DNA of 64,000 nt from Cytophagales bacterium CG12_big_fil_rev_8_21_14_0_65_40_12 (GTDB lineage Bacteria; Bacteroidota; Bacteroidia; Cytophagales; Cyclobacteriaceae), in contig PCUU01000033.1 of assembly GCA_002786855.1 (NCBI GenBank), forward strand, positions 80,858 to 144,857, written 5' to 3'. Within the stretch, counting starts at the first letter, position 1. Each line of letters starts with the position of its first letter. The position numbers and the translations under genes are program-made. Shown one piece after another: positions 18,735 through 28,352 of this stretch. Under the pieces are notes generated by a model. It had not been told where the DNA came from. It did no database searches and saw only the letters and a program-made list of their open reading frames with translations.

Positions 18735-19697
18735 TTAGTGTGTGTATAACTCTGTGATTGCAGTAAGTCCAAGATTCATATTGAAAATTTTAAGATCATC
18801 CAGTTGGCCCTCAAAGTCATCACTGTTATTGTGATCTGAGTACCCGATGGTGACCGGAAATCTATTATTGATGAATGGGATATCATATTTATTGATTTGT
18901 TCCGATTCCATAATTCCATCGACCCAAATCTGCCACCTGCTTTGATTAGTCATTATTCCAACCAAATGATGCCATTGGCCATCGTCAATTGCCGTTTTCG
19001 ACAAACCAGAGTCTCGCAGGAAATTAGAACCATCTCTACCCTGAAAATGCGCTCTACCATCAATAATGGACAATGAGAAACCTAGGTCGGACTCGCGCCC
19101 TCCATATTTTTCAACTAAGGTGGTATTGATTGTTCCCATTCGATCAGATTTTACCCATACACTTACAGTTACCTCATTGCCAAGGTAATCCAATGTCGGT
19201 AACGCTATAATCTTGGTGCCTTTATGAAATTGTATTGCCTTAGCTGGCAATTCCTTACGATCTCGAACATAAGTAAGCGGTAATTTAACTGAACAGTCCA
19301 AATCATGACTGAGAATATCGTCAAACAGATATCCGTTAAACTTCATGTCCATCACGGTTCCTTTGACCAAGACATGATCATTTTTGATGTTTGTGTCGAA
19401 GCTTAGTCCATCGGAAACCACGTATTTTACATCGTAAATCCCCGCTTTGGCGTAGAAAACTTTCGGCTGAGTTTCGACAGTAACCGATGGAATGCCTTTC
19501 TCAAAATGCCAAACATGTTCGGAGGGTTCTCCTTCAGACTTATCAAAAAAAGTAATCAATTCTCCAGAATAAACTACCTGTTTATCAGAATTGAAATTTG
19601 CGATCACTCTTTTGTCTTGTATTGTGCCTGTATTGATCGTATCGAACAAGTTGGGGAGCAGAAATAAGATTGAAGAGCAGAGGAATCTAAATCTCAT
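18735..19697 (-). CDS. Exported PKD-like + LamG/concanavalin-like domain protein
   Basis: PKD-like HVWHFEKGIPSVTVETQPKVFYAKAGIYDVKYVVSDG; LamG VSVWVKSDRMGTINTTLVEKYGG...DGQWHHLVGIMTNQ. Confidence 0.75.
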   Translation of the reverse strand: MRFRFLCSSILFLLPNLFDTINTGTIQDKRVIANFNSDKQVVYSGELITFFDKSEGEPSEHVWHFEKGIPSVTVETQPKVFYAKAGIYDVKYVVSDGLSFDTNIKNDHVLVKGTVMDMKFNGYLFDDILSHDLDCSVKLPLTYVRDRKELPAKAIQFHKGTKIIALPTLDYLGNEVTVSVWVKSDRMGTINTTLVEKYGGRESDLGFSLSIIDGRAHFQGRDGSNFLRDSGLSKTAIDDGQWHHLVGIMTNQSRWQIWVDGIMESEQINKYDIPFINNRFPVTIGYSDHNNSDDFEGQLDDLKIFNMNLGLTAITELYTH

Positions 19698-19796
19698 GAC
19701 AACTATTGGATTGGTTAGTTGTCCTAAGTTGAATATTTAAGAAATGTGAAAATTCGACTGATTATTTAATGGGCATTATGAGTCTATACCTGTTGG

Positions 19797-20567
19797 TTAA
19801 TATTTTACCTCCGTATTCCTGTTCCAATTTTTGAGTAATGTCATTAGAGTATCTTTCTTGCGAACCGAAACGGGTAACAAATCATTATTGCTCATCACAA
19901 CGGTTCCGCCTTCACCTTTTTCGAACCTTTTTATATGATTTATATTAACCAAATAGGAATTATGAATTCTTATAAATTCATGGCCCTGCAAGATGTCTTC
20001 ATATGATTTTAAGTTTTTGGAAACAAAAATCTCAGGCCCTGTTATCAATTTAAATCGAGTATAACTCCCCTCTGCCAAACACCAAATTATGTCTTCAATC
20101 TTGACAATGTGAATGCTTTCTTGATCACTCAAAACGATTTTTCTTTGACTTAGACTACTACCAGAGAGATGTTCCGTAAGGACTGCCAACTGCTGCTCAA
20201 GGCCATTGAATCTTTGGGCCTGTTTAACTTTAGCTATTGCCTTTACCAACTCATCTGGATCGACTGGTTTTAAAAGGAAGTCAATAGCGCTGCAACGAAA
20301 AGCCGCCAAAGCGTACTTGTCGTGGGCTGTTATGAAAATCACTTTTAGGTTTTTGTGTTTCAGTTTTTGAACCAGTTCTATACCGGTCCCATCGTTCATT
20401 TCTACATCGAGCAAAGCCAAGTCTGGTTGTACTTCAAATATTAATTTTAGCCCAGACTCCAAACTATCTGCCGTTCCAACAACCGATACTTCTGGGCAAT
20501 AATGAGCCAACAATCCTAACAATAGTCTGGTCACGTTGCTCTCATTATCAATTATGACTGTTCTCAT
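19797..20567 (-). CDS. LytTR-family response regulator
   Basis: Receiver (LALLDVEMNDGTGIELVQKLK, VIFITAHDKYALAAFRCSAIDFLLKPV) plus LytTR domain (FIRIHNSYLVNINHIKRFEKGEGGTVVMSNNDLLPVSVRKK). Confidence 0.95.
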   Translation of the reverse strand: MRTVIIDNESNVTRLLLGLLAHYCPEVSVVGTADSLESGLKLIFEVQPDLALLDVEMNDGTGIELVQKLKHKNLKVIFITAHDKYALAAFRCSAIDFLLKPVDPDELVKAIAKVKQAQRFNGLEQQLAVLTEHLSGSSLSQRKIVLSDQESIHIVKIEDIIWCLAEGSYTRFKLITGPEIFVSKNLKSYEDILQGHEFIRIHNSYLVNINHIKRFEKGEGGTVVMSNNDLLPVSVRKKDTLMTLLKNWNRNTEVKY

Positions 20568-20587
20568 TTGGAATTAATTTATGGGGA

Positions 20588-22543
20588 TCAAATCGTTTTA
20601 TAAGTAATCGGCAATTCAAACAAAACCTGTGTACCTGTTATGTGTCCGTTTTCCTGGCGATCACTCACGCTGAATCTGATATTCCTTTTCAACTGTTTTT
20701 TTAATAACTCGATCCTATCTTGAGTAATAATTGTAGCGAGCGACTTATGCCCTTTTTCTTCTTTTAACTTAGTTGACCGCGTTATTCCCACCCCATTGTC
20801 TTCTACTCGAAACTTTAAAAAACCATTACTCTCCAAAAAACTGATTTCTATTCTTCCATCCTCTTTATCAGAAATACCATGTTCCAGTGAGTTCTCTATA
20901 AAAGGTTGAGCAAACATTGGAGGAATCAATATTTCGGATGGGTTCGAATCGGTATCGACCTCAATTTGATAATTGAATTTATTGTCGAATCGAATTTTTT
21001 GAAGGTCCAAATAATGTCGAAGAGTGGTGATCTCGTCTTCGAGCGACACATAGTTTTCACGACTATTTTCCAAAATACGCCTCATCAGTTTTGCAAACTT
21101 TGAAAGGTATTCTAATGCCTGAAGACCTTGGCCTTTGTTGATGAGGAACATCTGAATAGACGACAAGGCATTGAATAAAAAATGTGGGTTTAATTGGCTG
21201 CGCAACAGCTGATTTCTAGACTCTTGAGCAAGGTTTTTTTCCTTTTCAACCTTTCGTTTATAGAGGATGACAATCAAAGTAATGGCCACTACGGATGTCA
21301 GTCCCAGTGAGATGAGCATCAAGTTCCGAAAGTAAATCTTCTGATTATTCGCCTCTTGTATAGATTGTAAGCCCGCTATTCTTGTTTCTCTTTCCCTTAA
21401 TTCATACGAAAGTGCCATCTTATCGGCCTTTGACTTAGTTTCTATTGCTTGAAGGCTATCTTTTAAATAATCAAGACGTTCATAGTTTTTTAGTGCCTGC
21501 TGATAATCGCCCATCATCTGATTTACCTCTATTAGCCAATCCAGTCCTTTAACTTCCCCTTGTGGATTCCCGATACTTTTGGCGATAGAAACGCTTTTGA
21601 CTATATCATCTAAAGCATTTTTTGTTTCCCCTAATTCAAGCCAACTCTTTGATCTATAGAGATAAGGGGTCATCATAAAGCCCCAATCACCAATGGGTTC
21701 GATCATTTGATAGAGTGTATCTGAGAATGCCAATGCATCTTTGTACTTACCTTTGAGGTAACTGCCCATGGTGATTACATTTAAGGATTGAAATATTTCA
21801 CCGGATAGCCTTCTTTCAGTGGCCATGGCATACTCCCGAAAACCATAGTAAAGGGCGGAGTCTGCCAAACCCATTTTAGCATAAGTCAGGCCTATATTGC
21901 CCAATAAAACGGTAATTTGTGTCGAATCTTTGATCGAAAGGGATAATGCATATGCCTTCTTGTGATAGAAAAGCGCCTTTTCAGACTCTTGCAGGTCACT
22001 ATAAACAGTAGCCAAAGCATTGATTGATGCGGCCTGCACTTGTTGATTATCAATGGATTCAGCCAAAGCAAGTGACTGTTCAAAGTACATTAAGGCAGAG
22101 TCGTAATCATTATATCTTGCGCTTTGTCCACCTTTGAAATAGATAAACTGAGCCTCATAAACAGGCTTTCCTTCCCTCCTTGCCTTCTTAATAATCTCAT
22201 CAAGAATATTGTTGGCCTTAATCCTGTTATCACTGTATCGATAAAACAGGTAAGCGATATTTTGAGATTTATAATAAGCCTTATCGTATCCTTGGTCGGC
22301 CGAAGTTTGAGCAAATTTTGAAATTGCTGGTAAGAAATTTTGGAATGCCATGCTGTTTTGAGTCGTGTCAGTGAAATTAAACCCATACAGCACGCTATAC
22401 ATAGAATCCAAATCCGATAAAATTTGCTTTTCGGATGGTTGGGCGTTCATGGTGCTTACCGAATAGAAAAAATAGCCCAGAATGAGCAAAGCACGGACTC
22501 CATAGGATTTCCGACTTTTGGTTAGGTTAACTGGCGGTATCAT
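20588..22543 (-). CDS. LytS-type sensor histidine kinase with TPR region
   Basis: TPR-like repeats, TM helix, LLRSQLNPHFLFNALSSIQMFL H-box, FRVEDNGVGI N-box. Confidence 0.93.
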   Translation of the reverse strand: MIPPVNLTKSRKSYGVRALLILGYFFYSVSTMNAQPSEKQILSDLDSMYSVLYGFNFTDTTQNSMAFQNFLPAISKFAQTSADQGYDKAYYKSQNIAYLFYRYSDNRIKANNILDEIIKKARREGKPVYEAQFIYFKGGQSARYNDYDSALMYFEQSLALAESIDNQQVQAASINALATVYSDLQESEKALFYHKKAYALSLSIKDSTQITVLLGNIGLTYAKMGLADSALYYGFREYAMATERRLSGEIFQSLNVITMGSYLKGKYKDALAFSDTLYQMIEPIGDWGFMMTPYLYRSKSWLELGETKNALDDIVKSVSIAKSIGNPQGEVKGLDWLIEVNQMMGDYQQALKNYERLDYLKDSLQAIETKSKADKMALSYELRERETRIAGLQSIQEANNQKIYFRNLMLISLGLTSVVAITLIVILYKRKVEKEKNLAQESRNQLLRSQLNPHFLFNALSSIQMFLINKGQGLQALEYLSKFAKLMRRILENSRENYVSLEDEITTLRHYLDLQKIRFDNKFNYQIEVDTDSNPSEILIPPMFAQPFIENSLEHGISDKEDGRIEISFLESNGFLKFRVEDNGVGITRSTKLKEEKGHKSLATIITQDRIELLKKQLKRNIRFSVSDRQENGHITGTQVLFELPITYKTI

Positions 22544-22621
22544 TGGTTATCAAGATTCTAAAAATATACAATATTTATATGATTGAGCAGCCAATCACTG
22601 TCCTGTTTAGTCGAAAATCTT

Positions 22622-22651
22622 GATAAGTGTAGTCTTTCAATTCATAAGTGT
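22622..22651 (-). promoter_or_regulatory. Predicted LytTR operator (tandem direct repeat)
   Basis: Minus strand ACACTTATG-N12-ACACTTATC; 21-bp periodicity upstream of the LytS/LytTR operon start at 22543. Confidence 0.55.
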
Positions 22652-22778
22652 AATCCGTCAAAATCCTTAGTCCTTCGCTTTCAAAACCAATTCTTACCAC
22701 TCTTATATTAGGCTTTGAAATCAGCAAGTGTTTGGAGTATATTACCATTTCAATTAAACACAAACCAAAGCGTATAGA

Positions 22779-24482
22779 ATGAAACTACTATCTATTAAAA
22801 CCATTCGCGCGGTTTTTCTTTTGTTAATTTCAGTAGCTTCTTTGAGCGTAAAAGCACAAAGCGACCCCACTGGACAATCAGCCGTTACCCGAACTTTTGC
22901 CATCACCAATGCAACGGTGGTTCAAGCGCCTGGTAAAGAAATAAAAGAGGCAACCGTAGTGATAAAAAACGGGCTTATCGAGGCCGTAGGAACCAATTTG
23001 ACCATTCCAAACAATGCCCAAGTCATTGATGGCAAAGGAATGTATGTTTATTCAGCATTTATTGATGGCTTGGCCTACACTGGCTCCAAAAGACCAGAAA
23101 ATGTGGCCAGACCAAACAACTTGTTTTCTCCAGACCCACCAAACGACTATGCTGGTATTACTCCTGAAAACAGTGTTTTAGCACAAATCGATATTTCTAG
23201 CAGCACTATTGGAAATATGAGAAAAGAAGGCTTCGCCATCTCTCATACTGTTCCTTACGGTAGAATGCTGCCTGGATCTGGTGCATTGATACTTTTAGGA
23301 GATAAAAGTCATGCAGACGAAATCATGCTCATGAATGATGTCTCTATGTTCACTCAGTTCGCTGGTGCACCTGGTGCTTATCCGGGTAACGTGCTAGGCA
23401 TCATGGCGAAATGGAGAAATCTATACCGCAACGCGGAAAACAACAAAAAGCACTATGATGCTTACACTGAAAACCCAAGCGGCATTGAAAGACCCGAAAG
23501 AGATCGAGTCACCGAAGCCTTTTTTCCTGTAGTTACAAAACAGCGACCTGTTGTTTTTGACGTTGCTGGTGTTCTTGAAGTGCAAAGGGCAATGAGCCTT
23601 CAAAAGGATTTGGGTTTCAAACTCATTGTTGGCAATGTTCAGCAAGCTTGGGATATCGCTCCAATGTTAAAAAACAATGGAACAGGTGTTTTCTTGTCAT
23701 TGGATATGCCCGACATGCCGAAAGAAGCCAAAGGCAAAGATTTAGAAGCTATGACGGAAGAAACAAAACAGCTTGAAGCCAGAAAAATGGAATTCTGGAA
23801 AAAATATGCCTCTCAAGCAGCTGTATTAAGTGCTGCGGGTGTAAAATTTGGATTTTCTTCTTTAGATGCCACAGGCAATAAAATCAAGGCGAATCTAATG
23901 ACCATGATTGAAAACGGTTTGAACGAAAGTGATGCACTTGCCGCACTTACCATTAATGCTGCATCCCTTTTAGGCATAGATAAAATCGCAGGAACGGTTG
24001 AAAAAGGTAAAACTGCCAATCTTATGGTGAGCAATGCTCCTTTCTTTACTAAGGATGCTCAAATCCGATACATGTTTGTGGATGGAGATAAGTATGACCT
24101 CGAAATTAAAGAGAAAAAAGAAGCAGGTAAAGGCAATGCCAGCGAAGGCAGTGCAGCAGGCGCAGCCGCTGTAGTCGGGTCATGGACTTATTCTTTCGAA
24201 ACACCTCAAGGAGAAACCACTGGTAAAATGATCATTAAAAATGAAGGTGGTACCTTAACAGGTTCAATGACCAGCGGTGATGGTTCTGGAGATGTGGATA
24301 TGCAGGACGTGACTTTTGTGAATGGCGTTTTAACATTTTCTATTTCAAGAGATGGCGGTGGCCAATCAATCGAGTTGGTAATTTCAGGAACGGTTACAGG
24401 GAAAACCTATAATGCAGAGGTGACGGTTTCAGCATTTAACTTCTCTACTCCGCTGACTGCAACCAAAGATGACGGACAATAA
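22779..24482 (+). CDS. Exported amidohydrolase-fold protein without HxH motif, C-terminal beta domain
   Basis: AITNATVVQAPGKEIKEATVVIKNGLIEAVG...LTINAASLLGIDKIAGTVEKGKTANLMV; HxH position reads SAFIDGLAYTGS. Confidence 0.85.
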   Translation: MKLLSIKTIRAVFLLLISVASLSVKAQSDPTGQSAVTRTFAITNATVVQAPGKEIKEATVVIKNGLIEAVGTNLTIPNNAQVIDGKGMYVYSAFIDGLAYTGSKRPENVARPNNLFSPDPPNDYAGITPENSVLAQIDISSSTIGNMRKEGFAISHTVPYGRMLPGSGALILLGDKSHADEIMLMNDVSMFTQFAGAPGAYPGNVLGIMAKWRNLYRNAENNKKHYDAYTENPSGIERPERDRVTEAFFPVVTKQRPVVFDVAGVLEVQRAMSLQKDLGFKLIVGNVQQAWDIAPMLKNNGTGVFLSLDMPDMPKEAKGKDLEAMTEETKQLEARKMEFWKKYASQAAVLSAAGVKFGFSSLDATGNKIKANLMTMIENGLNESDALAALTINAASLLGIDKIAGTVEKGKTANLMVSNAPFFTKDAQIRYMFVDGDKYDLEIKEKKEAGKGNASEGSAAGAAAVVGSWTYSFETPQGETTGKMIIKNEGGTLTGSMTSGDGSGDVDMQDVTFVNGVLTFSISRDGGGQSIELVISGTVTGKTYNAEVTVSAFNFSTPLTATKDDGQ

Positions 24483-24495
24483 AATACTGAACGAC

Positions 24496-25860
24496 ATGAA
24501 AAAAAATATATTCGTACTTACGATCATGCTCTTTACTGGCTTTGTAGCAAATGCACAAGTAAAGAAAGGAGACGTATTGATCAAAAATGCAACGGTGTTG
24601 ACGGTTACCAAGGGTACCCTAACCAATACTGATGTTTTGGTCTCTGGAGGAAAAATTTCAAGAATTGGCAAAGGCCTTAATGCCCCGAACGGTGTTCAAG
24701 AAATTGACGCTACTGGTAAATTTCTGATGCCAGGTATTATTGACGCACACTCGCACATTGCGCTTAGCGCTGTAAATGAAGGTACAAGTCAGGTAACCTC
24801 TGAAGTTCAAATGGGTGATGTGATTGATCCATTCGATGTATCTATTTATCGCGCCTTGGCCGGTGGTGTAACTTCAACCCATGCTTTGCATGGCTCTGCC
24901 AACGTAATTGGTGGCGAAAGTGAAACTTTAAAACTTCGATATGGATCTACCAATCCAGAAGATTTAAAATTCGAAAATGCACCAAGGACCATCAAATTCG
25001 CCTTAGGAGAAAATCCAACCAGAGGTGGTCGTTCTCGTGGCATTCAGCCATCAAGCCGTATGGGGGTTGAAGCCATGCTTCGCAACTCCTTCACCGATGC
25101 TCAAGCTTACAGGGCCAAATGGAACGCTTACAAGGCCGATAAAAACCCACGAAAAATAGCACCTGAATACGATTTGAGAATGGAGACTTTAGTTGATATT
25201 CTTGAAGGCAGAGTATTAGTGCATTGTCACTCCTACAGAGCTGATGAGATTTATATGTTAATGAAAGTATTCGCTGATTTCGGCATTACTAAATTGACTT
25301 ATCAGCATGCTAACGAGGCGTATAAAGTAGCTCCTGAACTTGCAGAATTCGGTGCAATGGCTTCAGTATTTGCCGATTGGTGGGCATATAAATTAGAAGT
25401 TTATTATTCTACTGCTTACAATGCTACAATTTTAACAAGAAATGGAGTGACCACTTCTATCAATTCAGATTCAGGTGAATTGATTAGACATTTATTCCAT
25501 GAAGCAGCGAAAACTCAAAAATATGGTGATTTAACTGATGAAGAAGCATTATCGCTTATCACTTTGAATCCAGCCAAACAACTGGGTATTGAAAACAGAG
25601 TTGGTTCTATTGAAGTTGGGAAAGATGCTGACCTAGCACTTTTCGAAGGCCATCCCCTATCTGTTTATGCAATTCCTGTGATGACGTTTGTAGACGGTGT
25701 CAAATACTTCGATCGTGCTAACGATATTAAAGACCAAAGAATCTATGTAAACCCTGAGCAAGCCGTTGAGAACGTAACAATTTTCAACAGAGAAGATCAG
25801 CACAGATGCATGGATACTGAAGTAGTTAGCTTCGAAGCCTTATTTTCTAACAACAAATGA
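24496..25860 (+). CDS. Exported amidohydrolase (metal motif intact)
   Basis: MPGIIDAHSHIALSA, VLVHCHSYRADEI, LTYQHANEAYKVA, SINSDSGELIRHLF; start chosen at ATG 24496 (MKKNIFVLTIMLFTG). Confidence 0.92.
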   Translation: MKKNIFVLTIMLFTGFVANAQVKKGDVLIKNATVLTVTKGTLTNTDVLVSGGKISRIGKGLNAPNGVQEIDATGKFLMPGIIDAHSHIALSAVNEGTSQVTSEVQMGDVIDPFDVSIYRALAGGVTSTHALHGSANVIGGESETLKLRYGSTNPEDLKFENAPRTIKFALGENPTRGGRSRGIQPSSRMGVEAMLRNSFTDAQAYRAKWNAYKADKNPRKIAPEYDLRMETLVDILEGRVLVHCHSYRADEIYMLMKVFADFGITKLTYQHANEAYKVAPELAEFGAMASVFADWWAYKLEVYYSTAYNATILTRNGVTTSINSDSGELIRHLFHEAAKTQKYGDLTDEEALSLITLNPAKQLGIENRVGSIEVGKDADLALFEGHPLSVYAIPVMTFVDGVKYFDRANDIKDQRIYVNPEQAVENVTIFNREDQHRCMDTEVVSFEALFSNNK

Positions 25861-27194
25861 AAGGAGCTATGAAAAGAGTATTTCAATTAATAATAATCGC
25901 CATAATGGTTCCGCTTCTTTCTTTCGGACAAGAAGATGACCAAGTAATGAAGGCGCGTGGTGGTAAGTTTGCGCTTACCAACGCTAAAATTTATACCGTT
26001 ACTAACGGTATCATCGAAAACGGTACATTATTGATCAATAATGGAATTATAGAAGCTGTAGGTGCGAATGTAAAAATTCCGGCTGATGCAGAAGTAATAG
26101 ACTGCAAAGGGAAAGAAATATACCCTGGCATGATTGATTCTGGTACTAAGTTGGGTTTGTCTGAAATAGAAAGCATAGCTGAGGCTAATGACTTCAGCGA
26201 AAGCGGTGATTTAACACCCCAAATGCAAGCTTTATCGGCCGTTAACCCGAATTCAGTGTCAATCCCTGTTACAAGAGTAAGTGGCGTAACTACCGTTTGG
26301 ACTGCACCAGCTGGTGGTGTTTTACCTGGTACAGCCGCTACGATCAATTTGTTTGGCTACACTCCTGACCAAATGTTTGCTGGTTCTAAAGGTATCATAA
26401 TGAATTTCCCATCATCTGGTGGTGGCGGTAGATTCAGAAGAAGATCACCTGAAGAGCAAGCTAAAGCAGTAGAAAGAGCCTTAAAGACGGTTAATGATGC
26501 TTGGGACAAAGCTGAGCTTTATGCTAAAATAGAAGGTTCTGGCGATGTTAGAGACTATCCTGAAATCGAAGCTTTGGTACCAGTTGTAAAAGGTTCAATG
26601 GCGCTTTTTATTGAGGTGAATGCTGCCAAGGACATTTTAACCGCTTTAGAGTGGATTAAGAAGCGTGGCTATAAAAATGTAGTACTCACTGGTGTTGCAG
26701 AAGGTTGGAGAGTTGCAGATAAAATTGCAGAGGCCAAGGTTCCTGTAGTAGCTGGTCCAGTACAAGCTATCCCTACCCGTGATTCTGATGCCTATGATGC
26801 CGCTTATGCTAACCCTGCAATCATGCATAAGGCAGGTGTTAAAGTAGCCATCAGAACTGGTGATACTGAGAACGTACGTAATTTACCTTATCATGCTGGC
26901 TTTGCGGCTGCCTATGGTATGGGTAAAGAAGAAGCTTTAAAGGCCATCACCATCAATGCTGCTCAAATTTTGGGTGTTTCAGATCAAATTGGATCTATTG
27001 AAGTGGGCAAAAAAGCAAACGTATTTGTTTCAACTGGTGATCCTTTCGAAACCGCTACTAAAATCACCAATGTGTTCATTGACGGATATTTAATCCCAAT
27101 GACTTCTCAGCAAATCAGATTATACGATGAATTCTTGAACAGAACTCCAGGCGTTAAAAAGAACGATCCTGCGATCCAGATCAAGAAGAAGTAA
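25857..27194 (+). CDS. Exported amidohydrolase-fold protein without HxH motif
   Basis: ALTNAKIYTVTNGIIENGTLLINNGIIEAVG...ITINAAQILGVSDQIGSIEVGKKANVFV; HxH position reads YPGMIDSGTKLG. Confidence 0.88.
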   Translation: MKGAMKRVFQLIIIAIMVPLLSFGQEDDQVMKARGGKFALTNAKIYTVTNGIIENGTLLINNGIIEAVGANVKIPADAEVIDCKGKEIYPGMIDSGTKLGLSEIESIAEANDFSESGDLTPQMQALSAVNPNSVSIPVTRVSGVTTVWTAPAGGVLPGTAATINLFGYTPDQMFAGSKGIIMNFPSSGGGGRFRRRSPEEQAKAVERALKTVNDAWDKAELYAKIEGSGDVRDYPEIEALVPVVKGSMALFIEVNAAKDILTALEWIKKRGYKNVVLTGVAEGWRVADKIAEAKVPVVAGPVQAIPTRDSDAYDAAYANPAIMHKAGVKVAIRTGDTENVRNLPYHAGFAAAYGMGKEEALKAITINAAQILGVSDQIGSIEVGKKANVFVSTGDPFETATKITNVFIDGYLIPMTSQQIRLYDEFLNRTPGVKKNDPAIQIKKK

Positions 27195-27217
27195 TCGCAA
27201 AAATCACATATAATAAA

Positions 27218-27250
27218 GAATAGCGACTCAGATGAGTCGCTATTCTTTTG
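27218..27250 (+). terminator. Rho-independent terminator
   Basis: GAATAGCGACTC-AGAT-GAGTCGCTATTCTTTTG. Confidence 0.8.
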
Positions 27251-27296
27251 TCTATATCTATTTGTTTATGTGTGGTTTAGAAACAAAATCTAAACT

Positions 27297-28349
27297 TTAA
27301 CTGAAACTTAACAATCCCTTACTCACTCCCATCAGATTGATCATTCTGTAAAGTGCACGAGCGCCAACATTGGCATCCCATTCATCTTTTCCTTGAGCTA
27401 CTTCATTCAAGTCACAACCAATAATGGTCCGCCCAGAAAGTACGACTTGCTTGAATAAATACAGCACTTGTTCTAAATCAAAACCTCCAGGAACTGGCGT
27501 GCCAGTATTCGGACAAAGTTTTGGGTCAAGCCCGTCAATATCAAAAGAGATATATACCTGTTGAGGTAGAGCATTGATGATTTCTTGGCATTGCTCAGCC
27601 CAAGTTTTACCTTCAAATTGGCCATGTTTTAAATCCTGATCAAAAAAGGTAACTACTCTCCCATCAGATTCCTGAATACATTCTTGCTCCTCCTTGCAAA
27701 AATCACGAATTCCAACTTGCACTAGTTTTTTGACTTTGTCAATTTTGAGCACATTCGTCATGATGCTTGCATGGCTAAATTGAAAGCCTTCATAAGCCTC
27801 TCGCAAATCCGCATGTGCATCAATTTGAAGCACACCGAAATCTCCGTAATGCTCTCCGCAAGCTTTAATATGTCCTAAAGGCGTGCTATGATCACCTCCT
27901 AACAGCACAGTTGCCTTACCTTGCGACAACCAATATTCAGATTGTTGTTGCACATAAAGCATTAACTGCTCAGTCTGCTCATTGATTTCTTGAAGAATAA
28001 GCTCCATTTCGGCTTTTTGATCCTCATCAGCGCCATCTTCTAACCATTCGATGTAGACTTCAGACTTGGAACGGAGTGTTTTTCCTAAAGCATACCATAC
28101 TTCGGGGATTTCGGCCATGGCAATTCCCATTTTCCAAGCATCCTCAATATCGAGTTGGCTATAATCAATTTGAGGCGAAGCGTCAAAAATGGCTTGAGGC
28201 CCATCGGCCGTGCCCGCTCCATAAGACACTGTAACATCCCAAGGAACTGGAATCACAACCACTTTTGCATTTTCAGTATCAAAAGGTAAACCGAACAAGG
28301 TTCCCTTCACTCCTACGCCATTCGGATCAAAAGCTTGAGTTTCAGACAT
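27297..28349 (-). CDS. Arginase/agmatinase/formiminoglutamase family protein
   Basis: LLGGDHSTPLGHIKA, LQIDAHADLREAYEG, ISFDIDGLDPKLCPNTGTPVPGG; 3 nt downstream of AdoMetDC-SpeE fusion. Confidence 0.9.
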   Translation of the reverse strand: MSETQAFDPNGVGVKGTLFGLPFDTENAKVVVIPVPWDVTVSYGAGTADGPQAIFDASPQIDYSQLDIEDAWKMGIAMAEIPEVWYALGKTLRSKSEVYIEWLEDGADEDQKAEMELILQEINEQTEQLMLYVQQQSEYWLSQGKATVLLGGDHSTPLGHIKACGEHYGDFGVLQIDAHADLREAYEGFQFSHASIMTNVLKIDKVKKLVQVGIRDFCKEEQECIQESDGRVVTFFDQDLKHGQFEGKTWAEQCQEIINALPQQVYISFDIDGLDPKLCPNTGTPVPGGFDLEQVLYLFKQVVLSGRTIIGCDLNEVAQGKDEWDANVGARALYRMINLMGVSKGLLSFS

Positions 28350-28352
28350 AGC

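Noticed and set aside
22575-22763. 62-aa minus-strand ORF between LytS and the amidohydrolases
   Set aside because: Covers the regulatory intergenic region, including the direct repeats; no domain resemblance.
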